Positions 9,801 through 17,345 of a stretch of DNA of 64,000 nt are shown here, in pieces. The notes beneath the pieces are model-generated. The model had not been told where the DNA came from and ran no database searches. It saw nothing but the letters and a program-made list of their open reading frames with translations. This DNA is from Endobugula sp047636495 (lineage in GTDB: Bacteria > Pseudomonadota > Gammaproteobacteria > Pseudomonadales > Cellvibrionaceae). The position numbers were made by a program, and so were the translations under genes. Position 1 is the stretch's first letter. Each line of letters starts with the position of its first letter. Location of the stretch: assembly GCA_047636495.1 (NCBI GenBank), contig JBLILH010000002.1, positions 1 to 64,000 of the forward strand, read 5' to 3'.

Positions 9801-10694
9801 GATATTAACCCCTTGCTGCTTAAGTGTTAACAAATGATCTATTGCCGCGATGATATCTGAATGATAGCCACGCCCATCAGCGCATAGCGCTTTTATAGGT
9901 AATAGTTTGAATTCGTTATGTACATTCAGCGAGGCGATAACACCTGCGACCTGAGTACCGTGACCATTGACATCTGCAGGGGAAGTAGAATCATTGTCAC
10001 ATGCGCTAGCACCGAAACTATTTGGTATTTCATTAGAGTAATACCAAAGATGAGGTGTTAACGCTGGGTGAGCAAGATCAATACCGGTATCTATAATTGC
10101 AACAACAGGTCTGGGGGTATTATTTGGATGGCTTTTAGGAAGCTTAGCGAATGCCTCCCATGCTTCTGGGGCATCAATATCGGCATCTACAATACCACCT
10201 GTTACGCCTGAATTATGCAAGCCCCATGACAGATTATCGCTTTTAATTTGTGGTGCATTTATTGACTCTGCACTTACCACGTAATCAGACTCGGCATATT
10301 CAACTAAGCCAGACCCTTCTATTGCGTCGATGATTTGTTTGATAGATTGGGGGCTATTAACCGCTAAAGCCGATACATTGCCTGCATAGGTGAAGGTTTC
10401 AATACTCGTCACACCAATATCTAATAAAGCGGGATGCTGATCTAAACGCTCCAATTGCAATGCTTCGTCAGTAAACTTAACCAGTACCTTTCTAGCACCA
10501 ACTGATTGATCTTCATTCAATGCTTCAGCTAATACTTCATGTTTTGCCGCATCCCTTTTTATAGCCTGATCGACTATCTCGCCTACCAAAGGTGCACTAA
10601 CATTTTTATTAACATAAATAACACTGGAAAAAATCGCTAATAACAATAAAACGACAACAACAACGTATTGCTTACTAACTTTCGAGAGGTACAT
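3804..10694 (-). CDS. Giant fusion: two S8 subtilases, LRR, HYR, beta-propeller, di-heme cytochrome
   Basis: This 2296-residue exported protein starts with a single hydrophobic anchor or signal (residues 11-28). A propeptide-like segment (about 65-140) leads into a first subtilisin domain with triad D202 (IIDTG), H245 (NGHGT) and S402 (SGTSLS). A second propeptide-like segment (about 510-610) leads into a second subtilisin with D647, H702 (YHGTH) and S867 (SGTSMAAPH). Then follow a Calx-beta-like stretch (about 925-1030), plant-type leucine-rich repeats (about 1050-1215), an Fn3-like region, four HYR/Ig-like repeats (about 1345-1650) and a YVTN-type propeller (about 1665-2000). The C-terminus is a MauG/cytochrome-c-peroxidase-type domain with hemes at C2057-x2-C2060-H and C2190-x2-C2193-H and the late motif TAPYLHDGSAETLEEV. 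Both triads and both heme sites are intact. The heme domain implies folding in the periplasm or outside the cell. The substrate is unknown. Confidence 0.92.
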   Translation of the reverse strand: MYLSKVSKQYVVVVVLLLLAIFSSVIYVNKNVSAPLVGEIVDQAIKRDAAKHEVLAEALNEDQSVGARKVLVKFTDEALQLERLDQHPALLDIGVTSIETFTYAGNVSALAVNSPQSIKQIIDAIEGSGLVEYAESDYVVSAESINAPQIKSDNLSWGLHNSGVTGGIVDADIDAPEAWEAFAKLPKSHPNNTPRPVVAIIDTGIDLAHPALTPHLWYYSNEIPNSFGASACDNDSTSPADVNGHGTQVAGVIASLNVHNEFKLLPIKALCADGRGYHSDIIAAIDHLLTLKQQGVNISVANLSFGGSDNGVSLLSALQRLAKQNVVIVASAGNDSQNNDETPHYPSNYPISQMIVVAASDHSDQLASATNYGISTVDLAAPGVDIYTAQLNGVYGKSSGTSLSTAYISGAAAMAQIAFPSLSAINIKSRIMTSVDKRNQFSNKVVARGRLNAHNIFDLYVANQLPADQISFVDREQRIRNAARDRFGERPDISEFNRSKTANVLELDIVPNQIMMSFADEYKERSLVEKTQLLAPFGVKIIKDFPYAGGSVLLEINDAPSAALGKLPVGETKGSVYQQVNNVITQLQESGLVTYAESDVIFQASAVPNDTRYDELWGLKKIQAEQTWDYIELNNPSPAEMIIGVIDTGVDYNHPDLAANMWVNTGEIADNGLDDDDNGYVDDIYGWDAANDDGDPMDDHYHGTHVAGTIGAVRNNSEGIVGVTPYVRVMALKFLDVNGSGSSSAAIELLNYIHLMKQEKGVDIKLTNNSWGGGGYTQSLRDAIASSNDYGILFVAAAGNSGQDVDSFPHYPSSYDVANIISVAATDINDELASFSNYGSSVDIAAPGSNILSTYPNNSYNAISGTSMAAPHVSGAIGLLFAAEPDVGIADIKTRLIGSGDTLPSLVGKTTSSTRLNAYNFITAPAALFDVDIVGGIVSVPENSSVTVNVRLKNAPETSEKVVLTVVKQSGDDDINLTSASILTFDELNWSTWQAMTFFATEDTGISDDSAVFQLTSIDSIPQSIIIQEQDNKEIPENFCDIVSEIPVSECDALISFYQSTDGANWANSSGWLSTTTPCSWYGITCQSSRVTSLNFYSNNLVGELPLAISNLSELQTLDLYVNQLSGNILPELGDLVNLRYVDLAANSFSGSLPFELGFLTQLEVLYTENNLLSGSIPDVIGSLTNLRTLWLYRNKFDGEIPDSLLNSTSLSSVTASYNALELSGDDIVFQLDSNSVNTQTVPPKDVTLTVLNGDVVISWEPILYAGGGGEYIISTSDAVDGVYVEHGRTASKFDSSYVIGSESGYINRYFTIQSHTPQHSSNPRNDIISRASEAVFYSGEPEVLLPVIVPPSAIIVEATFAGGAEASNPAISQFLSSAQVTNTAQPVVTNAPSVFPLGVTTVVFSVCNVNADCVEALQTVTVEDTTAPLITVAPYVTYEATGQFTGIDFGSTTAVDLVDGDVKAIVNPISLYSVGEHSITWMAVDSAGNIGSAAQVISVQDTTPPAISVPANIVVEANAVLTFVDVGEAASIDIVDGNLVPVSDQLSAYPVGSHVVTWRVTDNAGLESIATQMVVVQDTTPPVLSTPPNLVETAGIEFDVGTATATDIFPVTLSSNAPTVLPFGLTTITWTAIDANGNESTAEQAVTLNPYYANRSSQIACEKGDDGDTAWVINSDNDSVSMISVSKNLLTSEQIVETKNDYFIFTDSKPSSITRVNNYVATTYADTGSIRFNQMDYPWIEGGTVPWTTWKISLGNEMPIASVAHNNMLYVALYTSGEIVKIDTVSRKIVSRLAVGPKPKAMALTSDGSRLLVTRFISNADYGEVYDILTAGNMSFRDEEQPTIRINKIWVPDDIDHGSGVANYLRGIVIDPKDEFAYITANKANIERGEYLSGSALSADNTIRSMMAVLDLTTHSDTNVDSLTRDDTIDLQNAADPSGLTFLPDGTTGVYALQGSNRIALYDFDTKSILPVNVGEAPQGLCVTQKSLYVNNYTDRTVSVINIEDYINTGTTALTSESVVMVAPEDDVLSATELQGLQLFYSANQAELSPEGYMSCASCHDGGGHDGMTWDFTHMGEGLRNTLSLRGTSGARFGPLNWSANSDEVQDIEKQLEQLHGSNGFIDGVTFTGQSPLNHMSAGSSAELDGLSAYVSSLGKNSVLKSPNYCAWDDSECWSTYHNGGWQYHAYGCKDCHAKKNRYSGAFRDGLTHDMGTITEVSGLGSNAILTAIRTPTLIELWDTAPYLHDGSAETLEEVMGTGVHATYGLDEREMRNLIQFLNNIDRSQYIGDDELFNP

Positions 10695-10879
10695 AAGAAC
10701 AAGATCCTTCTAAAAAACGATTAGATATGATGAGAGTAATACGATAAAAACTAATAGATAGGATATAAATGCAGAAAAAAACGACGGCCTATCGTTTGGT
10801 CATTCTGACACATTATTCATTTTAAAAAAGATAACGGTGACATAACTGTGAGCTGTATCACATAATAACGAAAGGCAGA

Positions 10880-11566
10880 TTACAGCTGCAAAATCTGCTT
10901 CACAAATGGCACGGTCAAGTGGCGCTGTTCGGATAGTGAAGCCACGTCCATTTTTTTCAGCATTAGCATTAACTGGCGTAAATCACGACTATGATGATTA
11001 AACATAAACTGCACTACTTCATCACTCATCCGTAGCCCAAGATTTTTACTGCGTAAAAGTAAAGCCTGACGCTTATCTTCATCTGTCAATGACTGCAGGG
11101 AATAACTTATTCCCCACTGCAAACGAGATTGTAAATCCGCTAACTGGATCGGCAGTGTTTGGGGTGCAATTTGCGAGCCCACGACAAGTTGTTTTTGTGC
11201 ATCACGTAAACGGTTATAGAGATGAAACGTGGCTAACTCCCAATCAGCATTCCCAGCGATACACTGCAAATCATCCAGTATCACCACGTCAACGATTTCT
11301 AAGCCCGTCAACACCTCCATTGCAGGATATTGAATCACCTCTTTCAATGGCAAGTATTGAATGATAAGTTCAGGATTATCGTGTTGGATCGCTTGCAAAA
11401 CATGACTAACACCGCTACCAACGCCACATAGATAGAAAAAGTGTTCCCGCTGCTGCAAAAATAACTGAAACGCTGCAATCGTGGGCCGATTAGACTCGGA
11501 AAGATAAAAATTATCAAATGTTGCCTCTGCGGAGAGAGGCAGAGATAAAGGGAGCTGTTTAAACAT
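10880..11566 (-). CDS. hda: Hda, DnaA-inactivating AAA+ protein
   Basis: This 228-residue DnaA homologue lacks the DNA-binding domain IV. The N-terminal QLPLSLPL (residues 4-11) is the beta-clamp binding motif that brings Hda to DNA-loaded DnaN, where it promotes hydrolysis of DnaA-bound ATP. A degenerate Walker A (CGVGSGVSHVL) and a Walker B (VVILDDLQCI) follow, with the arginine-finger region near LQSRLQWG. ATG 11566 lies 4 bp after the upstream DUF2066 stop; a TTG 18 bases further up would overlap it. The gene pair suggests translational coupling. Confidence 0.9.
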   Translation of the reverse strand: MFKQLPLSLPLSAEATFDNFYLSESNRPTIAAFQLFLQQREHFFYLCGVGSGVSHVLQAIQHDNPELIIQYLPLKEVIQYPAMEVLTGLEIVDVVILDDLQCIAGNADWELATFHLYNRLRDAQKQLVVGSQIAPQTLPIQLADLQSRLQWGISYSLQSLTDEDKRQALLLRSKNLGLRMSDEVVQFMFNHHSRDLRQLMLMLKKMDVASLSEQRHLTVPFVKQILQL

Positions 11567-11570
11567 TGCG

Positions 11571-12815
11571 TTACGGGGATTCAAGCCACATAAATGCGGT
11601 ATTGATGATGGGGAATGTCGACTTCAGTTCTGTTTCAAGCGCGCTATCAACATCTTCGTTGCTGGCACTTTCGTCATTGTCATCTATCACTATATGATTA
11701 GCAGCATTGACCGTCGGGGGCTTGCGCTGAGAATGTGCCGTTACAAACTCACTAACAGATATTGTCTCGAAATTCTCAAGTCCCTCAAGCTGAGATAACA
11801 AGCGATCTTGTCTGCCCTGGTAGCGCACGCTCACAAGTAAGTAGGATCTATTGACCTCTTGCAACATCACATAACTCACGGCCGAAAGTTCAGAAAAACG
11901 ATCAATGATATGCGCATAAGTAGCAAAGCGAGTCACATTATCAACCGCAATTAGCATGCTAGGTAGCGCTAGATTATCATCAATAACCACCGCATTCGCT
12001 TGAGCTAGCACCTGGGTCATTTGATTGACGATATCTTGCAATAATGACGTTGTATTCTCAGATTCGGCAACAAAGTAATGGCTACGCTGATTATATTGTA
12101 ATATAAAGCTCGCTCGCCATGTGCTAGCTGCTACCACTTCTATCCGTCCGGCCAACACACCATCGGCACCATACCGTGCCGAAGCATTTTCAATAGACAC
12201 CTCATCTCTGGCCCATAATCGAGCAGGCGTTAATGCTCGCCTATCGATCAAATCGAGTGAAGGCAAGGCCAATGGAACGCCGCGTGCCTGCGCCAAACGT
12301 TTGATCTTTTGTACGGGTGACGAACCTGCACCCACTATTCTCCTACCTTGATCATCGGTCGCTACCCATAACAAAATTTCAGGTCGTATATCTGACCAAA
12401 TAGGTAATTGTGCACTTTTCAATAGCTGTTCAATAGCGGATGGAGAAAACTCTAGCCATAGCTGCTGAGCCGGACGAGAAGCTCCCGCGATAGTAATCAC
12501 TTCGTCAGTTTTAGCGTAGCGGTATTGGCGGAGATATGCACTGGGACTGGACAACGCTTGCTGAATGGCAGATTGACTCACCACCTGCGTATCTCCAGTG
12601 ACTCGAATCAACACCGCTGACAGGCTGACTCTTATCGCCTGCTGCCTCAGATTGACTGACTGGTCCAGCACCAATTGCTTGTCCGTGTAAATGCTAACTT
12701 GCTTTTCTGCGTTGGCCACACTGGGCAGTACACTAATTACCATCATTGATATGGCAATAGTCGAACCGAGCAAAGTATCGGCGAGCTTGCTGATAAATCT
12801 ACGATTAATAGACAT
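11571..12815 (-). CDS. DUF2066 exported protein
   Basis: This 414-residue protein has a signal peptide (hydrophobic run LLGSTIAISMMVISVLP, cleavage after SVANA) followed by the DUF2066 domain of unknown function. It pairs with hda as in many gammaproteobacteria. The start is taken at ATG 12815. The frame stays open upstream to 12953 through a 12-bp tandem repeat that would encode repeated TDTV, which is unlike a family N-terminus. The C-terminus is acidic and low in complexity (about residues 375-400). Confidence 0.8.
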   Translation of the reverse strand: MSINRRFISKLADTLLGSTIAISMMVISVLPSVANAEKQVSIYTDKQLVLDQSVNLRQQAIRVSLSAVLIRVTGDTQVVSQSAIQQALSSPSAYLRQYRYAKTDEVITIAGASRPAQQLWLEFSPSAIEQLLKSAQLPIWSDIRPEILLWVATDDQGRRIVGAGSSPVQKIKRLAQARGVPLALPSLDLIDRRALTPARLWARDEVSIENASARYGADGVLAGRIEVVAASTWRASFILQYNQRSHYFVAESENTTSLLQDIVNQMTQVLAQANAVVIDDNLALPSMLIAVDNVTRFATYAHIIDRFSELSAVSYVMLQEVNRSYLLVSVRYQGRQDRLLSQLEGLENFETISVSEFVTAHSQRKPPTVNAANHIVIDDNDESASNEDVDSALETELKSTFPIINTAFMWLESP

Positions 12816-12860
12816 TTTAGTGATGTGTGTAATGATATTATGCATGGTGTTCATGATACT

Positions 12861-12908
12861 GTCGGTCACTGTGTCGGTCACTGTGTCGGTCACTGTGTCG
12901 GTCACCCT
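12861..12908. repeat. 12-bp tandem repeat, four copies
   Basis: Three perfect copies of GTCGGTCACTGT are followed by a fourth ending in CCT instead of TGT (10 of 12). The period is a multiple of three, so copy-number change would keep frame in any overlapping ORF. It lies 46 bases upstream of the chosen DUF2066 start. Confidence 0.9.
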
Positions 12909-13197
12909 GTTGTTAATATTGATTATCCCGGCCCTTGTCTTAGCGATTATCACTTCTTATCACTGCCTTCACCATCAAGTTCACGCTGTTATTTTTACTC
13001 TTGCAGCACTAGTTGTTATCTGGCCGCAGGCGCTCTGTTACTCTTTTCATTAGCGCTATCACACTTATCTGTTGCTCTTGGCATACCTTTTTTGTCTTAA
13101 TATATTTTCAAAAGAATGTTCAGACGCATGATTAGAGATACTTTTAAAGCCATTCTTATCACTAGTTTTACAACAACTTATTAGCACTTCAACCGTA

Positions 13198-13221
13198 GGT
13201 AATCACTACCTGGTGATTACC
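13198..13221. promoter_or_regulatory. Perfect 9-bp inverted repeat
   Basis: GGTAATCAC (13198-13206) is followed after 6 bases by GTGATTACC (13213-13221). The size fits an operator dyad or a small hairpin. No family of regulator is implied by the sequence. Confidence 0.45.
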
Positions 13222-13418
13222 CCGTAACGGAGCGTCTGCTTTGCTAATATACAAACCATCACCTAAAAAAGCGGCAGCTTACCGCAAGCGGTCGATAGTG
13301 TGACAGAATCGCGTAAAAAATCCACTGTCAATCAAACCCCGCAAACTGGTAGAATACGCTTTTCGTGGTGCGCTAGGAGCGTAGCAAGTACTTGTTATTG
13401 GCAATGAATATTTGCTGT

Positions 13419-13451
13419 CAGAGTGTATTCATTATAAATGAATACACTCTG
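13419..13451. promoter_or_regulatory. Perfect 15-bp hairpin upstream of purM
   Basis: CAGAGTGTATTCATT (13419-13433) and its exact complement (13437-13451) are separated by ATA. It lies 100 bp upstream of purM. No T-tract follows on either strand, so it is not a standard intrinsic terminator, and it does not match the PurR box. It could be an operator, an mRNA-stabilising hairpin or a short palindromic repeat. Confidence 0.5.
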
Positions 13452-13551
13452 TTGCCATAAGCAGTAAATGGAATATAAAGCGTTTTAACGCCGACCTTAT
13501 CAAACAATGTAAATAACCTACTCATCTCAATTTAACTGTGGCCGTCTTTTT

Positions 13552-14619
13552 ATGAACAATACACCTTCTGACCAAAAACCTTCTATTAGCTATAAAGATG
13601 CCGGTGTCGATATTGATGCAGGCAATGCATTAGTGGAGCGTATTAAGGGCGTCGCAAAACGTACTCGACGACCGGAAGTAATGGCAGGCTTAGGTGGATT
13701 TGGCGCGCTATGCGAATTACCTGAAGGTTATAAAAAGCCAGTATTAGTATCGGGCACAGATGGCGTAGGAACTAAATTGCGTCTTGCAATGGACTTAGGC
13801 AAACACGACACGATTGGTATCGACTTAGTCGCTATGTGCGTAAACGACTTAATTGTAGCCGGCGCCGAACCTTTATTTTTCCTTGATTACTACGCGACCG
13901 GCAAACTCAATGTCGATATTGCTACCGATGTAGTCACTGGTATTGGCGAAGGCTGTCTGCAGTCGGGCTGCTCATTAGTCGGCGGTGAAACGGCGGAAAT
14001 GCCGGGCATGTATGAAGGCGAAGATTATGATCTAGCCGGGTTTTGCGTCGGTGTCGTTGAAAAAGACGAGATTATCGATGGCAGTAATGTGGCCACCGGC
14101 AATGTCCTGATCGGCCTAGCTTCTAGCGGCCCACATTCAAACGGTTATTCTCTGATCCGCAAGATATTAGAAGTGAACGAACTAAGCGCTCAAAATGGCG
14201 ATCTAGAACAAGATATAGATGGCGTACCGTTAAAAGATGCATTAATGGCCCCTACACGTATTTATGTAAAATCATTATTAAACCTAATGAAGCATGTACC
14301 CGTTCACGCCTTATCTCATATCACCGGCGGCGGTTTATTAGAAAATATACCCCGCGTATTACCTGAAAAAAGTTGCGCAGTGATTGACAGCGCCAGCTGG
14401 AAAATCCCTGCAGTATTTAAGTGGCTACAACAAGCAGGCAACGTTGAGGAAACCGAAATGTACCGCACACTCAATTGTGGCGTAGGCATGGTGATTTGCG
14501 TGGACGCTGACAAACAAGAACGAACACTACAACTATTAACCGATGCGGGTGAATCCGCATGGGTAATGGGCCATGTCGCTGACGCAGAAGCCGGTAGCGA
14601 ACAGGTCATTATTAAGTAA
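13552..14619 (+). CDS. purM: Phosphoribosylformylglycinamidine cyclo-ligase (AIR synthetase)
   Basis: This 355-residue enzyme performs the fifth step of purine synthesis, converting FGAM to AIR with ATP. Family landmarks include SYKDAGVDIDAGN at residues 9-21, VSGTDGVGTKLRLAMD near 65-80, the VGGETAEMPGMY loop and SHITGGGLLENIPR near 260. Length is normal. purN follows after 7 bp, the conserved purMN arrangement, so the two are an operon. Confidence 0.97.
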   Translation: MNNTPSDQKPSISYKDAGVDIDAGNALVERIKGVAKRTRRPEVMAGLGGFGALCELPEGYKKPVLVSGTDGVGTKLRLAMDLGKHDTIGIDLVAMCVNDLIVAGAEPLFFLDYYATGKLNVDIATDVVTGIGEGCLQSGCSLVGGETAEMPGMYEGEDYDLAGFCVGVVEKDEIIDGSNVATGNVLIGLASSGPHSNGYSLIRKILEVNELSAQNGDLEQDIDGVPLKDALMAPTRIYVKSLLNLMKHVPVHALSHITGGGLLENIPRVLPEKSCAVIDSASWKIPAVFKWLQQAGNVEETEMYRTLNCGVGMVICVDADKQERTLQLLTDAGESAWVMGHVADAEAGSEQVIIK

Positions 14620-14626
14620 GTATTTT

Positions 14627-15310
14627 ATGACTCAGCCATCTTCAAATAACCATCAAGCACCAATACTCTGTCGCGTGGTGGTATTGATATCCGGTAGCGG
14701 CTCTAATTTACAGACGCTCATCGACGGACAGCAGCAAGGCATGCTACCTATATCCATTGAAGGTGTGATCAGCAATAAGCTCGACGTGTATGGTTTACAG
14801 CGTGCCGAGCAAGCACACATCCCCAGCCAAGTGGTCAACCATCGTGATTATGACGACCGGGAATCATTTGATGCTGCGCTAGCGAATACCATCAACCAAT
14901 ACCAGCCTGACTTGGTGGTGCTGGCAGGATTTATGCGTATTTTGACTGGCGATTTTGTTCGTCAATACCAAGGACGAATGCTGAACATTCATCCTTCACT
15001 ATTGCCTAAATATCAAGGCTTACACACACATCAACGCGCAATAGATGCTGGCGATACACAGCATGGCGTGACCGTACACTTTGTCACCGAAGAGCTGGAC
15101 GGCGGGCCTAATGTTATCCAGGCCGTTGTACCGATTATTAGCAATGACACAGCAGATAGCTTAGCAACGCGTGTGCAAACGCAAGAACATATCATTTACC
15201 CTATGGCCGTAAAATGGTTTGCAGCACAGCGTTTGCAACTCAAAGATCACCACGTAATATTTGATGACGAACCGTTACCTACTCATGGACACCAAATACA
15301 CAATAACTAA
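14627..15310 (+). CDS. purN: Phosphoribosylglycinamide formyltransferase
   Basis: This 227-residue protein transfers a formyl group from 10-formyl-THF to GAR. The phosphate-binding loop ISGSGSNLQTLID lies at residues 20-32, the catalytic Asn/His are in LNIHPSLLPKYQG, and HGVTVHFVTEELDGG supplies the active-site Asp. ATG 14627 is chosen because it follows the purM stop; the in-frame ATG at 14573 lies inside purM. It is slightly longer than typical PurN because of N- and C-terminal tails. Confidence 0.95.
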   Translation: MTQPSSNNHQAPILCRVVVLISGSGSNLQTLIDGQQQGMLPISIEGVISNKLDVYGLQRAEQAHIPSQVVNHRDYDDRESFDAALANTINQYQPDLVVLAGFMRILTGDFVRQYQGRMLNIHPSLLPKYQGLHTHQRAIDAGDTQHGVTVHFVTEELDGGPNVIQAVVPIISNDTADSLATRVQTQEHIIYPMAVKWFAAQRLQLKDHHVIFDDEPLPTHGHQIHNN

Positions 15311-15382
15311 AACGCAATGATTTTTCACCTAGTATACAAGTACTTAAACTAGCAATCCCTGCGTTCAAAAGGATGACAAGCA

Positions 15383-16306
15383 ATGGCAGCTTCACCCACA
15401 CTAAAAAAATCACTTTGCTTGATTCTTAGCTCTAGCCTACTCACGCTATGCGCAACAGTAGCAATTATTTTTATACCCAGCGCTATAGGTAGTGATGACA
15501 CAACTGTGGCAGAAAGTATAAAGGAAAGCACAGAAGGAATAAAAATAGAAACCACAAAACATTCTATCGAAGCAGCTAATCCTGTGGCAACCCCACCAAT
15601 AGACGCCACAAAACCTTCTCTTAAAGCAGCCAGCCCTGCGGTAGTTTCATCTATAAAAATAACCGAACCAATTGTTTTTAATGCAGATTACAAAGCAAGT
15701 ATAAAAGGCTTTGCTGTCAGTGCAAACAGAACCCTTAAACATTTAGATAATGGACAGTTTGAACTATTGTTTACGGCTACATCATGGGCCGCAAATTTAG
15801 AGGAGTCATCAATTTTCGAATGGAATAAAGGTCAAATAAAACCGTTATCATATCGTTTTCACCAAAGTGCTTTCGGTAAAAAACGCCAACGAACACTCAG
15901 CTTCAACACCGACCAAAACACTATTAGCAGTGATAACGATGGTGACATCCGTGTCATCGAACAAACAACTCATACATTAGATACACTGAACTACCAACTA
16001 CAACTACAGCAAGACTTAATCGCCAATAAGAGCGACCTACATTATATCGTCGCCAACAAAGGCAACTTAAAAAAATACCGCTTTGAACCACAAGGTGAAG
16101 AGGTGATAGAAACAAACTCTGGTTCCTTAAACACCGTAAAAGTCAAAGTCATCAGAGAAGGCAAAAACAAAACAACCTATATATGGTTTGCCAAAAACTG
16201 GGGCTATCTCTTAGCTCGACTAGAACAATACAATGGTGACAAACAAACTCTTTCTATTAACTTAGACACCGCCACCGTCGACGGAATAACAGTCACAGGT
16301 GGTTAA
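15383..16306 (+). CDS. DUF3108 exported protein
   Basis: This 307-residue protein has an N-terminal hydrophobic segment (residues 10-35), a Thr/Ala/Lys-rich linker (about 40-90) and a C-terminal DUF3108 beta-rich domain (YKASIKGFAVSANRTLKHL onward). It follows purMN as DUF3108 genes do in many gammaproteobacteria. Function is unknown; a periplasmic lipocalin-like or envelope role is only a guess. The linker is unusually long and compositionally biased. Confidence 0.75.
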   Translation: MAASPTLKKSLCLILSSSLLTLCATVAIIFIPSAIGSDDTTVAESIKESTEGIKIETTKHSIEAANPVATPPIDATKPSLKAASPAVVSSIKITEPIVFNADYKASIKGFAVSANRTLKHLDNGQFELLFTATSWAANLEESSIFEWNKGQIKPLSYRFHQSAFGKKRQRTLSFNTDQNTISSDNDGDIRVIEQTTHTLDTLNYQLQLQQDLIANKSDLHYIVANKGNLKKYRFEPQGEEVIETNSGSLNTVKVKVIREGKNKTTYIWFAKNWGYLLARLEQYNGDKQTLSINLDTATVDGITVTGG

Positions 16307-16375
16307 CAAGTATGGCTATCATGAGCATACTGACTATCACAACCACTACCCCCCCCCTTACTAAAGGAATCAACT

Positions 16376-16858
16376 ATGCAAATCACTAAAGACCTCGTCG
16401 CCAGCATCCATTACACCCTTAAAAACGCGGAAGGCGAAGTCTTAGACTCTTCCGAGGGCCAAGAGCCTATGGATTATCTACATGGCGCCAACAATATCGT
16501 AATAGGCCTAGAAAGCGAGCTTACCGGCAAAGCCAAAGGCGATAGTCTATCGGTTGTCGTAGCACCCGCTGATGGTTATGGCGAATATAGCCCCGAACTG
16601 ATACAAGAATTGCCTAAAGAAATGTTTGCCGGGGTAGATAACATTGAAGTCGGTATGGAATTTCATTCAGAATCACCCGAAGGCGGCATGCAAATCATCG
16701 AAGTCAAAAGCGTTGATGGCGATAAAGTCACGGTCGATGGCAACCACCCTATGGCTGGTCAGACGTTACACTTTGATGTTGAAGTGGCCAACGTACGTGA
16801 AGCAACTGATGACGAGTTAAAACACGGACACGTGCATAGCGAAAGCTGCGATCACTAA
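16376..16858 (+). CDS. slyD: SlyD-type FKBP peptidyl-prolyl isomerase
   Basis: This 160-residue protein has a split FKBP domain with an inserted IF chaperone flap (FKBP core residues 1-65 and about 130-145, flap between). Motifs are DYLHGANNIVIGLESELTGKA and the tail HGHVHSESCDH, a short metal-binding His/Cys end. It is a cytoplasmic isomerase and chaperone, also linked to nickel delivery. The ribosome site AAAGGA lies 9 bp before the ATG. A terminator follows. Confidence 0.9.
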   Translation: MQITKDLVASIHYTLKNAEGEVLDSSEGQEPMDYLHGANNIVIGLESELTGKAKGDSLSVVVAPADGYGEYSPELIQELPKEMFAGVDNIEVGMEFHSESPEGGMQIIEVKSVDGDKVTVDGNHPMAGQTLHFDVEVANVREATDDELKHGHVHSESCDH

Positions 16859-16892
16859 ATAGCACTGACACGACGGGTGTAAACTGCAGACG

Positions 16893-16924
16893 AAAAAAAA
16901 CCAGCTATTAGCTGGTTTTTTTTC
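16893..16924. terminator. Bidirectional intrinsic terminator after slyD
   Basis: The stem CCAGCT/AGCTGG with loop ATT (16901-16915) is flanked by an A-tract and a T-tract. It can end both slyD transcription rightward and the tRNA transcript leftward. Confidence 0.9.
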
Positions 16925-16929
16925 GAGTT

Positions 16930-17004
16930 TGGAGCGGGAAACGAGGCTCGAACTCGCGACCCCAACCTTGGCAAGGTTGTGCTCTACCACTGAGCTATTC
17001 CCGC
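16930..17004 (-). tRNA. tRNA-Gly (GCC)
   Basis: The minus strand folds as a 75-nt tRNA. The acceptor is GCGGGAA/TTCCCGC, the D-arm is in AGCTCAGTGGTAGAGC, the anticodon loop is TTGCCAA (GCC) and the T-loop is GTTCGAGC. The discriminator T is followed by an encoded CCA. It lies downstream of tRNA-Glu on the same strand, separated by 49 bp. Confidence 0.97.
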
Positions 17005-17053
17005 TTTTCATCTTAACTATGACTATCGATTAACGAATAGCGCATTAAGAAAA

Positions 17054-17129
17054 TGGCGTCCCCTAGGGGGTTCGAACCCCTGTTACCGCCGTGAAAGGGC
17101 GGTGTCCTAGGCCACTAGACGAAGGGGAC
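17054..17129 (-). tRNA. tRNA-Glu (TTC)
   Basis: The minus strand gives a 76-nt tRNA beginning GTCCCCTTCGTCTAG, with anticodon loop CTTTCAC (TTC), T-loop GTTCGAAC, acceptor partner AGGGGAC, and G plus encoded CCA. It closely resembles the E. coli tRNA-Glu. Confidence 0.97.
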
Positions 17130-17345
17130 TTAGAACTTCTTTGACTGATCTGTCATCAGAAGAGGTGCGCATTCTATGGATCAGAGCGCGAGCTGTCAAC
17201 ACTTTCATTCAAATAAAACTAATTCTCAAACAATCACTGACACTTATTAGCTTCAATGATCCAAATACCGTCTATACTGACAGGAAGAACTTGTTTAACA
17301 GCGGTCAATATATCGTTAACAAATACACGCTAGAGCCTTTATTCC

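Larger units (their letters stand above)
12816..13551. other. Intergenic region upstream of purM and DUF2066
   Basis: This 736-bp divergent region has no convincing gene. It holds a 12-bp tandem repeat (12861-12908), a 9-bp-arm palindrome (13198-13221) and a 15-bp-arm palindrome (13419-13451). A weak sigma70-like -10 (TAGAAT) lies near 13350. The small ORFs crossing it on the plus strand run through the repeat and look fortuitous. Confidence 0.6.

Noticed and set aside
10860..10879. Terminator between hda and the giant gene
   Set aside because: No stem followed by a T-tract could be found in 10695-10879.
12691..13100. Two plus-strand ORFs opposite the DUF2066 start
   Set aside because: They run through the 12-bp tandem repeat and consist of repeated Val-Ser or His-Cys-Val motifs; there is no ribosome site.
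16817..17011. 64-residue minus-strand ORF near slyD
   Set aside because: It overlaps tRNA-Gly and the terminator.
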